Positions 33,846 through 41,870 of a stretch of 64,000 nt of DNA are shown here, in pieces. This DNA is from JAUVXJ01 sp964433755 (GTDB lineage Bacteria; Chloroflexota; Anaerolineae; UBA7937; B3-Chlor). A program made the translations under genes and the position numbers. How positions within the stretch are numbered: the first letter of the stretch is position 1; every line of letters starts with the position of its first letter. The notes beneath the pieces are model-generated. The model ran no database searches. It saw nothing but the letters and a program-made list of their open reading frames with translations, and was not told the origin of the DNA. Location: NCBI GenBank assembly GCA_964433755.1, contig CAYSSR010000003.1:496001-560000 (forward strand), given 5' to 3'.

Positions 33846-34507
33846 CTTTCGTCATCCTCGAAAGAGAAACCACTCTGCGTCGCAGCGAGATAGGACACGG
33901 CGAGAGCTATGAGTATGGTGACCACCCCTACCAGTGCGGTCACGCTCAGGCTCCTCTCAAAGGTGGCTAACAGGATTCCGAAGCCAGACTGGAAGGTCAG
34001 GAGGCCCAGACCGACTTTGAAAGGATCACCGGTCAGCACTACGATAAGCAGTCCCAAGATCACTAGCCAGTAGCAAGCCTGCGAAAGCCCCTGCGGCTGG
34101 TCAACGAAGGGGTGCCTACTCCCCAGGGCGTAGGCGAGCATCGCGGCCAACAGTGCCCCCGCCAGACGAAACCACACATTCATGAGGAAGCTCTCCCGGA
34201 CGGCAACGTCGCGCTCACCTTGATCGTGAGCTACCCCCTCCACGCTCCCCCAGTGCTTTCGCTGGCCTGTCAGGTAGAGAATCAGGCAAACCAAGCTCCC
34301 CATGAGCACCTGAATCAACGCCACCCTCACGGACATGACCCTGACCAGAAGCAAACCCACGAGAACGTATTGGGCAGCCAGAGCCCACAGGTTCAGCCTC
34401 CAGTCCTCCAGGACCAGGATCACTGTGCCGGTGATGAGCAGGCCCAGCATCAGCTCGACGTACGAGAGTGCAGACAGTCTGAGGAAGATGTCCTGTAGTG
34501 CTTCCAT
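33842..34507 (-). CDS. HyfE-like (NuoK-related) membrane subunit
   Basis: A 221-residue protein with about seven helices, including LMLGLLITGTVILVLEDWRL, YVLVGLLLVRVMSVRVALIQ, LAGALLAAMLAYALGS and CYWLVILGLLIVVLTGD. The length and the segment DPFKVGLGLLTFQSGFGILL followed by ALVGVVTILIALAVSYL resemble hydrogenase-4 component E, where a NuoK-like half is joined to extra helices. It lies between two NuoL/M/N-like genes, as in formate hydrogenlyase- and Mrp-type clusters. Four-base overlap with the next gene and nine-base spacing from the previous one. It is the least secure of the three assignments. Confidence 0.65.
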   Translation of the reverse strand: MEALQDIFLRLSALSYVELMLGLLITGTVILVLEDWRLNLWALAAQYVLVGLLLVRVMSVRVALIQVLMGSLVCLILYLTGQRKHWGSVEGVAHDQGERDVAVRESFLMNVWFRLAGALLAAMLAYALGSRHPFVDQPQGLSQACYWLVILGLLIVVLTGDPFKVGLGLLTFQSGFGILLATFERSLSVTALVGVVTILIALAVSYLAATQSGFSFEDDER

Positions 34508-34516
34508 ACCAGTCTT

Positions 34517-36211
34517 TCAACTGCTCAACAGCAGCAATGCAGCGAGGGTGACAAACACCAGGAGCCAGCCCGGAGACCGCCGCTCTTCGAAGAAGCGCCC
34601 AACCGCCTCGAGGATCAGGGTTACCCGCTCCACAGTCCAGGTCAGCGCGCCGAAGAACCACTCCATCTCCGCAATTACGCGCAACGTCTCCAGTGAGATC
34701 CCCGCCCTGGCAACGATGACCTGCCCCTTCTTGTACATCAGATACGCCGCAGCCAGCGAGACGAGGGTGCCGGCGAGAACGGTAAGAGACACGTAGCTGT
34801 CCGGTGAGTAGAGAAGTTCAGCCAGGCTCGGCCAGGCAGCCAGGAGACTCTGAGACCCCATCAAGCGCCCCAGGAGGGGAGGGTGCAGACCCAGTACGAT
34901 GACCGGGATGGCCAGGACGGTCATGCTGGCCAGGAGAACGGGGTTGCCCTGCGCCCCAGACTCGCTCTCGGGGGCAGGCTCCAGCGCCTTCTTCAGCAAA
35001 GGGGCCGCCAGAAAGCTGTTGCTCACCAGGCTGAGCACGACGATGCTGGCCAGGCCTGATTCCTCAAGGGAGGCGTACAGGAGCTGGCGGCTCACGAAGC
35101 CGATGGTCAGAGGCGTGGCTGCAAGCGCGGCCACGGAGATCAACAGACAAGAGCGGGTCCACATCGCATAGGGCCGGCGCATGGTGACGCGACTCCCGGC
35201 TTCACTCACCAGGAACAAGGTGAGCGCCAACACCAGGCCCACGGCCTGCACCGTGATGATGGTCGTGGAATACGGAGCAGCAACGGCGGCCGCCATGGCT
35301 ATGTGACCCACCTGGTGCAGGACGACGTAGGCGCCTGACTTCCTCAGACCGGTCTCGAACCAGAGTGGAAAGGGACTCAGGATCACCGCCAGACTGCCCA
35401 GAATCAAGACCAGTTCGCGGCCCGGCAGCCACGATACCGCCGTCAGACTGAGTACCCGAGCCAGCAGATACCCTCCTACGCTCACCGGGACGGCGTACCA
35501 CACGATCACGTCTCCCAGCCTCCTCTCCACCCCAGGCGGAGGCCGAAGGAAGGCCGGATACAGCCCCAAACGAATCAGTGCTCCAACCGTGACCAGCGAG
35601 ATCACTCTTATAGGAAGTGGCCCCGCTTGAAGCCAGAGCGACTCCCCCTGGCCCTGGAGCACGAGAAGGGCCGCCAGCAGCGCCACCCCCGCCAGGTAGT
35701 TGAGCACCAGCGACCTGAGGCCAATTCGAGAGTCAGCCTGCCCGTCGCGTATCGAGCCGGCGAAAACCAGCAACGCCAGGTCCATGAACGCCCAACTGAA
35801 GCAGAGAGTAACCAGATCCGCTGAGAGGAAGACGCTGGACGCGCCTGCCGCCACAAGAAACAGCGCCGCATGGCCGCTGGGTCGCTCCCTCCCGGTCTCC
35901 CACGAGACTCGATCCAGGACAACCGCGATCAGTGTGACTACGGCCGTCAGAACCAGGTAGAGGATTGCCAGACCATCCGCGTAGAAGCCCAGCTCTACTT
36001 CGAACAGAGACCCGGGTCGCCAGAGTTCAGTCGTCGCCGTGGCCGGTTGCACCCAACGGAGAAACAGGCACGAGAGGAGGAAGCAGACAGCCACGACCCC
36101 ACTCAACACGCTGGCGGTCCCTGCGCTCGCGAGTCTGCGGGCGGCCGACACCAAGAGAACCCCCAGGAGCAGGATCAGGACGGGGGAGAAGAGCGTTACG
36201 AGGGGCATCAT
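34517..36211 (-). CDS. NuoL/NuoM-like proton-conducting membrane subunit
   Basis: A 564-residue polytopic protein of the complex I antiporter family. An N-terminal proton_antipo_N-like part (ELGFYADGLAILYLVLTAVV) precedes the main bundle. Two hallmark residues seem changed: TM5 reads CFSWAFMDLALLVF, with alanine where WE is usual, and TM7 reads ALIRLGLYPAFLRPPPGVER, with Arg for the channel Lys. A C-terminal extension (about 470-564) resembles the lateral-helix region, ending in GWLLVFVTLAALLLLSS. First gene of the trio, preceded by AGGAG and a consensus promoter. A second ATG one codon on is equally possible. Role unknown: a divergent ion channel or a module for an unlinked complex. Confidence 0.8.
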   Translation of the reverse strand: MMPLVTLFSPVLILLLGVLLVSAARRLASAGTASVLSGVVAVCFLLSCLFLRWVQPATATTELWRPGSLFEVELGFYADGLAILYLVLTAVVTLIAVVLDRVSWETGRERPSGHAALFLVAAGASSVFLSADLVTLCFSWAFMDLALLVFAGSIRDGQADSRIGLRSLVLNYLAGVALLAALLVLQGQGESLWLQAGPLPIRVISLVTVGALIRLGLYPAFLRPPPGVERRLGDVIVWYAVPVSVGGYLLARVLSLTAVSWLPGRELVLILGSLAVILSPFPLWFETGLRKSGAYVVLHQVGHIAMAAAVAAPYSTTIITVQAVGLVLALTLFLVSEAGSRVTMRRPYAMWTRSCLLISVAALAATPLTIGFVSRQLLYASLEESGLASIVVLSLVSNSFLAAPLLKKALEPAPESESGAQGNPVLLASMTVLAIPVIVLGLHPPLLGRLMGSQSLLAAWPSLAELLYSPDSYVSLTVLAGTLVSLAAAYLMYKKGQVIVARAGISLETLRVIAEMEWFFGALTWTVERVTLILEAVGRFFEERRSPGWLLVFVTLAALLLLSS

Positions 36212-36239
36212 GTCTCCTGTGGCAGATTAGTCGGAGACA

Positions 36240-36268
36240 ATTTTAGGATAGCTTCTGGCGTTTGTCAA
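36240..36268 (-). promoter_or_regulatory. Promoter of the antiporter-like operon
   Basis: On the minus strand: TTGACA, 17 bases, TAAAAT. Perfect -35. About 20 bases separate the predicted start site from the ATG, with AGGAG in between. Confidence 0.75.
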
Positions 36269-36386
36269 CGACCTTGCCACGTTCGGCCGCCTCCCCCAGC
36301 GAGGCGCCGGACGCCCACCGAGGACACATTTGCTGGACGTGTCGCAGGGCCGGGCGCGCCACCAGCGGGAGAACGGAACGCTCTTC

Positions 36387-36830
36387 TCAGAGGAACTTGC
36401 ACATCTGGCACATGTCGAGACCGTGGAGATCTCGACGCAGTATGCCCTCTACCACATAGCCCTGGCTGCTGTAGAAACGCTGGGCCTCGGAATCCCAATA
36501 GGTCTTCAAGCTTACCTTGTGGCACCCTTCCTGGCGACAGATCTCCTCGACCCTGCTCATGAGGGCCTGACCGATCCCCTCTCCCCGACGATCAACAGCG
36601 GTGATGATCTGCGTCACCTTGCCCAAGCCACCCTCGAGCTTCAGCACCGCTGCCCCTACGATCGTGGCGTCGTCGTACGCTGCCAGCGCGTAGCGCCGGG
36701 CTTCCCACATCTCTGGATCGGACCGTCCAAACCAACGCTCATTCACAGCGGGCCATTCGCGGCCCAGGAAGCCCTCGATCTCCTTTCGATCCACACTGAC
36801 GATTTCCAACCGCCCCTCCACTTCGTTCAT
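36387..36830 (-). CDS. GNAT-family N-acetyltransferase
   Basis: A 147-residue acyltransferase using acetyl-CoA. Motif A is visible as ITAVDRRGEGIGQALMSRVE, where RRGEGIG is the pyrophosphate-binding turn. Strand 4 lies just before it (KVTQII). Motif B is SEAQRFYSSQGYVVEGILRR. The start is ATG 36830. The longer frame overlaps tlyA and reads as basic filler. It follows tlyA after 20 bases and is probably co-transcribed from the tlyA promoter. The acceptor substrate cannot be inferred. Confidence 0.88.
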   Translation of the reverse strand: MNEVEGRLEIVSVDRKEIEGFLGREWPAVNERWFGRSDPEMWEARRYALAAYDDATIVGAAVLKLEGGLGKVTQIITAVDRRGEGIGQALMSRVEEICRQEGCHKVSLKTYWDSEAQRFYSSQGYVVEGILRRDLHGLDMCQMCKFL

Positions 36831-36850
36831 GCGTCTTGGGCGTGGTCTGG

Positions 36851-37645
36851 CTAGCGGAGCGACGCCGTCTCGCCCAAGCACGCTTCCACAGCCCCTTCGA
36901 TGGAGACACTCTCCACCCACTGATCTCGACTCAGATAGGAGAAGAACTCGATGTTCCCGGCCGGACCTCTCAATGGTGATGGCATCAGGCCCCTCAGCCG
37001 CAGCCCATTGCCAACGGCCTTCCCTACGACCTCTTCGAGCACCGCTCGGTGCACCGCCGGGTCTCGCACCACGCCACCTTTGGCCACCCTCTCGCGTGCC
37101 GCTTCGAACTGGGGTTTGATGAGGGCCACGATCTCGCCGTCGGGCCGCAGTAGTCCCGCCACGGGAGGCAACACCAGCCTCAGGGAGATGAAGGACACGT
37201 CTATGGTCGCCAGGTCTATGGGCTCAGGCAAGCTGTCGAGATAGCGTACGTTGGTTCTTTCCAGCACGACCACACGCGAGTCCTGGCGCAGTCTCCAGGC
37301 TAGCTCACCATAGGCCACGTCGACAGCGTAGACCTTCCGCGCTCCCTTCTGCAAGAGGCAGTCAGTGAAACCTCCGGTGGAAGCTCCAACGTCGATCACC
37401 GTCATATCAGCGACGTCGACTCCGAAACGATCCAGTGCGTGCTCGAGCTTGAAACCGCCCCTGCTGACGTATCGAGGCTTCTCACGGATGAGAACCTGGG
37501 CGGTATCGGGGACCAGTTCTCCGGCCTTGTCCAAGACACGATCCTCCAGCATCACCTGACCAGCAAGAATCAGGCCCTGCGCGCCCCGGAGACTGTCCAC
37601 GAGCCCTCGTCTCACGAGCAGCCTGTCCAACCTTACCTTCGCCAT
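36851..37645 (-). CDS. tlyA: TlyA-type 16S/23S rRNA 2'-O-methyltransferase
   Basis: A 264-residue SAM-dependent methyltransferase that modifies cytidines of both ribosomal subunits (C1409 of 16S and C1920 of 23S in the studied family members). It has an N-terminal S4 RNA-binding domain (MAKVRLDRLLVRRGLVDSLR, residues 1-60) and an FtsJ-type Rossmann domain with DVGASTGGFTDCLLQKGA as the SAM motif. DVSFISLRLVLPP and ALIKPQFEA contribute the Asp and Lys of the catalytic set. The ATG at 37645 is fixed by the S4 start and by a -10 box only seven bases upstream, so the transcript should be leaderless. Divergent from the first prenyltransferase gene. Confidence 0.94.
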   Translation of the reverse strand: MAKVRLDRLLVRRGLVDSLRGAQGLILAGQVMLEDRVLDKAGELVPDTAQVLIREKPRYVSRGGFKLEHALDRFGVDVADMTVIDVGASTGGFTDCLLQKGARKVYAVDVAYGELAWRLRQDSRVVVLERTNVRYLDSLPEPIDLATIDVSFISLRLVLPPVAGLLRPDGEIVALIKPQFEAARERVAKGGVVRDPAVHRAVLEEVVGKAVGNGLRLRGLMPSPLRGPAGNIEFFSYLSRDQWVESVSIEGAVEACLGETASLR

Positions 37646-37652
37646 AAACCAG

Positions 37653-37680
37653 AGTCTACCCTGTGCCCGACGAAAGTCAA
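37653..37680 (-). promoter_or_regulatory. Leaderless promoter of tlyA
   Basis: On the minus strand: TTGACT, 16 bases, TAGACT, then seven bases to the ATG. It is back to back with the + strand promoter at 37685-37713. Confidence 0.6.
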
Positions 37681-37684
37681 ACGG

Positions 37685-37713
37685 TTGACTACGGCCGGGT
37701 GATGGGTTATGCT
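37685..37713 (+). promoter_or_regulatory. Leaderless promoter of the first UbiA-family gene
   Basis: TTGACT, 17 bases, TATGCT, then seven bases to ATG 37721. An in-frame ATG at 37709 lies inside the -10 box and so cannot be the start. Confidence 0.65.
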
Positions 37714-37720
37714 CTTTTCC

Positions 37721-38590
37721 ATGTTCAAGCAGTTGTTGATCACGATGCGTCCCAAACAATGGACGAAGAACGTATTCATCTTCACGGCGCTGCTCTTCGA
37801 CCTGAAGCTCCTGGATCCCACCTACGTCGTGAACGCAGTCCTGGCCGCCGCGCTCTTCTGCATTCTCTCCGGGTGCGTCTACATCATCAACGACCTCACA
37901 GATCTGGAAAAGGATCGCCAGCACCCGGTCAAGCGTAACAGACCACTGGCTTCAGGCAAGCTGAATCAATCGGCCGCCACTGGCGCGGCCATGATCCTTC
38001 CCCTTTGCACTCTGTGTTTGTCCTTCCTGCTCGATCCGCGTTTTGGCGTCGTCGCGCTGGCCTACTTCTTGCTCCAGCTCTCCTACTCCTTCGGCCTGAA
38101 GAACCTGGTCATCATCGATGTGCTGGTCATCGCCACAGGCTTCGTATTGCGTGTGGCAGCGGGATCTGTGATAGTCGAGGCTCAAAGGTTCTCGCCCTGG
38201 CTCTACGTATGTATGACCTCGCTGGCCCTCTTCCTCGGCTTCGGCAAACGACGAAACGAACTCGTGCTCCTGGACGCGCATGCTCTACAGCATCGCAAAG
38301 TACTCCGGGAGTACTCGCCCCAGATGCTGGACGAGATGATCGCCCTGGTGGCCTCCTGCTTCGTGATAGCCTATTCTCTGTACACATTCTCGGCCGAAAA
38401 CCTGCCTGCCAACAAAGCCATGATGCTGACCATTCCGTTCATCATCTACGACATCTTCCGGTACCTGTATCTCATCCACCAGAGAAACATGGGCGGCAGC
38501 CCCGAGGAGATCCTGATCAGGGACGCGCCATTTGTGGCCAGCAATCTCTGCTGGGGCGTGACCGTCCTCACTGTTCTCTACGTGTTCTAG
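37721..38590 (+). CDS. UbiA-family prenyltransferase (decaprenyl-phosphate phosphoribosyltransferase-like), copy 1
   Basis: A 289-residue integral membrane transferase with about eight to nine helices. The first Asp-rich motif is NDLTDLEKDRQHPVK (about 55-70), followed by NRPLASG. A second acidic region near the TM4-5 loop is IIDVLVIATGFVLRVAAGS. This pattern matches DPPR synthases, which join phosphoribosyl pyrophosphate to a polyprenyl phosphate as the first step to polyprenyl-linked arabinose. The signature region RPKQWTKNVFIF at the N-terminus is typical. No DprE1/DprE2 epimerase genes are in the window. Start fixed by the promoter at 37685-37713. Substrate specificity is inference. Confidence 0.88.
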   Translation: MFKQLLITMRPKQWTKNVFIFTALLFDLKLLDPTYVVNAVLAAALFCILSGCVYIINDLTDLEKDRQHPVKRNRPLASGKLNQSAATGAAMILPLCTLCLSFLLDPRFGVVALAYFLLQLSYSFGLKNLVIIDVLVIATGFVLRVAAGSVIVEAQRFSPWLYVCMTSLALFLGFGKRRNELVLLDAHALQHRKVLREYSPQMLDEMIALVASCFVIAYSLYTFSAENLPANKAMMLTIPFIIYDIFRYLYLIHQRNMGGSPEEILIRDAPFVASNLCWGVTVLTVLYVF

Positions 38591-38601
38591 GAGCGGTCGA
38601 C

Positions 38602-39471
38602 TTGCTCAAAGAGTTGCTCATCTCCATGCATCCCAAGCGGTGGCTGAAGAACATCTTCATGTTCGCAGCCCTGGTCTTCGGGATGAAGCTCAGCCTACCC
38701 GATTTGATCGTGAGATCGGGGGTGGCCTTCATCTGTCTCTGTCTTCTGTCCAGCGCCTCGTATTTGGTCAACGATGTAGTGGACAGGGAGCGAGACAAGC
38801 TGCACCCTGCCAAGCGAGATCGCCCGCTGGCCGCCGGGAGGCTCGACAGGTCGGCAGCTTTGGGCGCGGCCATCGTGCTGGCTACGGTCAGCCTGGGGTT
38901 GGCTTTTGCGGTGGACGTCAGGTTTGGCGTGGTCGCATCCCTCTTCCTGACGGTTGAGATCGCCTACTCGTTGCTCTTGACCAACTACGTGATCCTCGAC
39001 GTCTTGGCCATTGCGGCGGCCTTCATCTTGAGGGTCACGTCAGGCTCGGTCGTTGCCGGGGCGACGACGTTCTCGCCCTGGCTCTACGTGTGTGGCAGTT
39101 TTCTGGCCCTCTTCCTGGCCCTGTGCAAGCGGCGTCACGAGCTCATCGTTCTTGGCGAGGTGGCTCCCAGGCATCGAAAGGTCCTGGCAGACTACGGTTC
39201 GACTCTCCTCGGGCAGATGATCTCCGTGGTGACCTCGTGCACGGTGATCGCCTATTCGCTCTACACCTTCTGGGGAAGTCACGTGCCTGAGAACAAGAGT
39301 ATGATGCTGACCATCCCCTTCGTGCTCTACGGCATCATGCGCTATCTACTTCTGATCCAAAGCGGGGGACTCCCGGGGACTCCGGAGGAGATTCTGATCA
39401 AGGATCCACCATTGCTGATCGGCAACCTGTTGTGGGGCCTCTCGGTGCTGGCGATCCTCTATCTGTTCTGA
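38602..39471 (+). CDS. UbiA-family prenyltransferase (decaprenyl-phosphate phosphoribosyltransferase-like), copy 2
   Basis: Also exactly 289 residues, colinear with copy 1: HPKRWLKNIFMFAALVF, then NDVVDRERDKLHPAKRDRPL, ILRVTSGSV, FSPWLYVCGSFLALFLALCK, CTVIAYSLYTFWG and the end LLWGLSVLAILYLF. The start is TTG 38602, with AGGAG formed by the stop codon of copy 1 and the next bases (TAGGAG), so translation is coupled. The frame extends far upstream inside copy 1, which I reject. Tandem duplication followed by divergence. The two could act as a pair, on different lipid carriers, or be redundant. Confidence 0.87.
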   Translation: MLKELLISMHPKRWLKNIFMFAALVFGMKLSLPDLIVRSGVAFICLCLLSSASYLVNDVVDRERDKLHPAKRDRPLAAGRLDRSAALGAAIVLATVSLGLAFAVDVRFGVVASLFLTVEIAYSLLLTNYVILDVLAIAAAFILRVTSGSVVAGATTFSPWLYVCGSFLALFLALCKRRHELIVLGEVAPRHRKVLADYGSTLLGQMISVVTSCTVIAYSLYTFWGSHVPENKSMMLTIPFVLYGIMRYLLLIQSGGLPGTPEEILIKDPPLLIGNLLWGLSVLAILYLF

Positions 39472-39478
39472 CGCGCCA

Positions 39479-39501
39479 CCGCGCAGCAAGAAGCTGCGCG
39501 G
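39479..39501 (+). terminator. Hairpin after the prenyltransferase pair
   Basis: CCGCGCAGC and GCTGCGCGG pair perfectly across AAGAA, eight bases after the stop codon. No T-run. Confidence 0.6.
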
Positions 39502-39530
39502 CAATACCAGGGTTTCCGAAGCTGGGACAA

Positions 39531-39565
39531 GAGAAAAGGCGCCGCGCTACGGCACGGCGCCTTTG
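39531..39565. terminator. Terminator of the ribosomal supercluster
   Basis: GGCGCCG and CGGCGCC pair. On the minus strand the stem is followed by TTTTCTC, just after the rpsI stop, and on the + strand by TTT. Probably bidirectional. Confidence 0.8.
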
Positions 39566-39571
39566 GCTTCT

Positions 39572-40261
39572 CTACCGCTTGGTGTACTGCGGCGCCTTTC
39601 TGGCGCGCTTCAGACCAGGCTTCTTTCGCTCCTTCATGCGAGGGTCCCGCGTCAGGGACCCCTCCCTGCGTAGAGTGCGCCGGAATTCCGGGTTCGCCTT
39701 GGTCAAAGCCCGGGCGATGCCGTGGCGGATGGCGCTGGCCTGCCCGGTGATCCCTCCACCCCTGACCTTGACCGTGATCCTGAATGCGTCCTCAGTTGCC
39801 GTGGCCCGCAGCGGCCTCCTCAGGAACTTGAGGTCCTCGGAACGTGAGAAATACTCCTCCGCCGGCTTGTCGTTGACGATTATGGCAGCTTCCTTGGAAG
39901 GATAGAGGCGCACCTGGGCGCTGGAGGTTTTCCGCCTTCCGGTGCCATAGTAGTATATGTCAGTCCTGGGGCCCAACTCATCGAGCGTGGGCAGCCCGTC
40001 TGTGCGCTCCGGCGACGGGCGCTCAGCTTCCTCTTTGGCAGAGCTCTCCGCCTGAGGGGCCTCGTCGGGCAGGGAAGCACGTGCGGGCTCCCCCTCGTCG
40101 ACTGGCTGTACTTCGCTAGCCGTGGTCGCTTCGACAGGGCCCTCTGCCTGAGCCTGAGTATCCGCTGTCTCAGGCACCTGTGTCTCGCCCACGTCCTCAC
40201 TAGCCAGTGACTCTCCCCCCGGAGCCTCTGTCGCTTCCGTAACTTCCTTCTCTTCCGCCAC
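39572..40261 (-). CDS. rpsI: 30S ribosomal protein S9 with a long acidic N-terminal extension
   Basis: A 229-residue protein. The last 130 residues are ordinary S9: YYYGTGRRKTSSAQVRL, the loop GGGITGQASAIRHGIARAL and the basic tail KPGLKRARKAPQYTKR that reaches the P-site. The first 97 residues (MAEEKEVTEATEAPGGESLA onward) are low-complexity and rich in Glu, Ala and Pro, with no known counterpart in typical S9. The same frame runs from the first ATG without interruption, and the extension keeps an amino-acid bias rather than looking like spacer. It is the last gene of the cluster, behind rplM. Confidence 0.95.
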   Translation of the reverse strand: MAEEKEVTEATEAPGGESLASEDVGETQVPETADTQAQAEGPVEATTASEVQPVDEGEPARASLPDEAPQAESSAKEEAERPSPERTDGLPTLDELGPRTDIYYYGTGRRKTSSAQVRLYPSKEAAIIVNDKPAEEYFSRSEDLKFLRRPLRATATEDAFRITVKVRGGGITGQASAIRHGIARALTKANPEFRRTLRREGSLTRDPRMKERKKPGLKRARKAPQYTKR

Positions 40262-40300
40262 TACTGATAACCTCCTTACCGCAGCTCGGGACTAGCGGCC

Positions 40301-40729
40301 TCAGAACTCCAGTGGTCTGGGTTGCTGAGCCTCGTGAGGGTGGGTAGCGCCTGCGTATACCTTGAGTTTCCTCATCATGGCCCGCCCCAGCCTGTTGTGA
40401 GGCAGCATGCCCTTGACTGCCGAACGAATAACCCTTGTGGGGTGTCTCTTCAACTGGTCGCGCAGAGTAATGGCCGTCAACCCGCCCGGGTAGCCGGAAT
40501 GGCGATAGTACATCTTCTGATCCATCTTGCGCCCGGTGACGTGGACCTTCTGGGCATTGATCACCACGACGAAATCCCCAGTATCCAGATGGGGAGCATA
40601 GATGGGTTTGTGCTTCCCCTTCAGGATCTTCGCTATCTCCGAAGCCAGCCGCCCCAGCGTCTGGCCTTCGGCATCCACCACGTACCACTCACGCTCGATC
40701 TCGGAAGGTTTCGTGGAATGCGTCTTCAT
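40301..40729 (-). CDS. rplM: 50S ribosomal protein L13
   Basis: A 142-residue early-assembly protein of the large subunit. It is recognised by REWYVVDAEGQTLGRLASEI, then DTGDFVVVINAQKVHVTGRK, YYRHSGYPGG and the end RAVKG-type block VKGMLPHNRLGRAMMRKLKVY. Start ATG 40729 gives the standard N-terminus, and the 12 residues upstream in frame overlap the end of truA. It forms the usual rplM-rpsI pair, 39 bases apart, here attached to the alpha-operon end through truA. Confidence 0.97.
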   Translation of the reverse strand: MKTHSTKPSEIEREWYVVDAEGQTLGRLASEIAKILKGKHKPIYAPHLDTGDFVVVINAQKVHVTGRKMDQKMYYRHSGYPGGLTAITLRDQLKRHPTRVIRSAVKGMLPHNRLGRAMMRKLKVYAGATHPHEAQQPRPLEF

Positions 40730-40740
40730 ATCTCGGTACC

Positions 40741-41505
40741 TCAGTAGTTCACTTTCACCAGGCAAAGGCCGTGGGCCGGAGCAGGCGGACCTGCCTGGCT
40801 CCTGTCCCTGGCCTCAAGAATCTCCTTGAAATCCGCCGAACTCAGGATGCCCCTGCCTACGAGCAGCAGGGTGCCCACGATGGCCCGCACCATGTGCCGC
40901 AGAAAGCCATTGGCCTCCAGATCGACGAGAATGTGGTGGCCTTCTCTCGCACAATTGGCATCCGCCATATCACGCACCGTGCTATCGCCTTGGGTAGGCA
41001 GCCCGAAGGATGCGAAATCGTGGCTCCCAACGAGACACGCCACCGCCTCCCCCATGGATTGTGCATCGAGAGGCTGTTCGTGATGGTACGCGTGTCGCGC
41101 CTCCAACGGCGACCGGACCTCCTGGTTCAGGATGTCGTAACGGTATTCTCGTGTCACGGCGCTGAATCGGGCATGGAAGTCAGGGGCGGCCACGCTCAGT
41201 TCCCTGATCGCGATGTCGCGCGACAGTACCGCGTTGAAGGCCCTGTGCAGTTCCTCCACCGATCTCTTCCATCCAGTCAGGAAGTGAATCACCTGTCCCT
41301 GGGCGTGGACCCCGGCGTCTGTTCTCCCCGCTCCCACGACCTTGCTCTTCTCCTGCGTCACCTCAGCCAGCGCTCGTTCCAACTCTCCCTGTATCGTCGG
41401 CAGGTCGGGCTGCAATTGGAACCCTGCATATCTGGTGCCATCGTACTCGACAACGGCCTTCAGATTGCGGGTCCCCGGATCGCCCTCCTGCATCCAGCAA
41501 CTCAC
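40741..41505 (-). CDS. truA: tRNA pseudouridine38-40 synthase
   Basis: A 254-residue enzyme isomerising uridines 38-40 of the tRNA anticodon arm. The catalytic Asp is in GAGRTDAGVHAQGQ. Other family blocks are VEYDGTRYAGFQLQPDLPTI, FNAVLSRDIAI and the C-terminal ANGFLRHMVRAIVGTLLLVG. It begins with a GTG that overlaps the rplQ stop (GTGA), and an ATG four codons later would also give a complete enzyme. It lies between rplQ and rplM, as in many bacteria. Confidence 0.96.
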   Translation of the reverse strand: MSCWMQEGDPGTRNLKAVVEYDGTRYAGFQLQPDLPTIQGELERALAEVTQEKSKVVGAGRTDAGVHAQGQVIHFLTGWKRSVEELHRAFNAVLSRDIAIRELSVAAPDFHARFSAVTREYRYDILNQEVRSPLEARHAYHHEQPLDAQSMGEAVACLVGSHDFASFGLPTQGDSTVRDMADANCAREGHHILVDLEANGFLRHMVRAIVGTLLLVGRGILSSADFKEILEARDRSQAGPPAPAHGLCLVKVNY

Positions 41506-41870
41506 TCCACGAGTTCGAGTATGGCCATATCTGCAGCATCACCCTGACGGGGCCCAAGCTTGATGAGCCTTGTGTAACCTCCAGGGCGATCCTTGTACTC
41601 AGGAGCGATGGTCTCGAACAACTCTCTTAAGACCTCGTGGTCCGATACGGTTCGCAAAACCTGACGGCGCTCGTGAACGTCGCTCTCTTTGTCCAGGGAG
41701 CGCTTGGCAACGGTAATCAGCTTCTCCGCCTCTGCACGCACAGCTCTGGCCTTCGCCTCGGTGGTGGTAATCCGTCGGTGCCTGAAAAGCTCCGTGATCA
41801 GATTCCTGAACAACGCTTGTCTATGGCCAGTGGATCGCTTCAGCCTGCGACCCGCGATCTTATGTCTCAT
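41502..41870 (-). CDS. rplQ: 50S ribosomal protein L17
   Basis: A 122-residue protein at the tunnel exit. MRHKIAGRRLKRSTGHRQAL and FRNLITELFRHRRITTTEAK are the conserved N-terminal blocks, and the end GGYTRLIKLGPRQGDAADMA is also typical. The start lies 11 bases inside rpoA, so the two are translationally coupled. The stop overlaps the truA start. Confidence 0.97.
   Translation of the reverse strand: MRHKIAGRRLKRSTGHRQALFRNLITELFRHRRITTTEAKARAVRAEAEKLITVAKRSLDKESDVHERRQVLRTVSDHEVLRELFETIAPEYKDRPGGYTRLIKLGPRQGDAADMAILELVE

Noticed and set aside
38005..39471. 488-residue fused prenyltransferase ORF
   Set aside because: Its first 200 codons are the first prenyltransferase gene in a wrong frame. 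The true second gene starts at TTG 38602 and equals the first in length.
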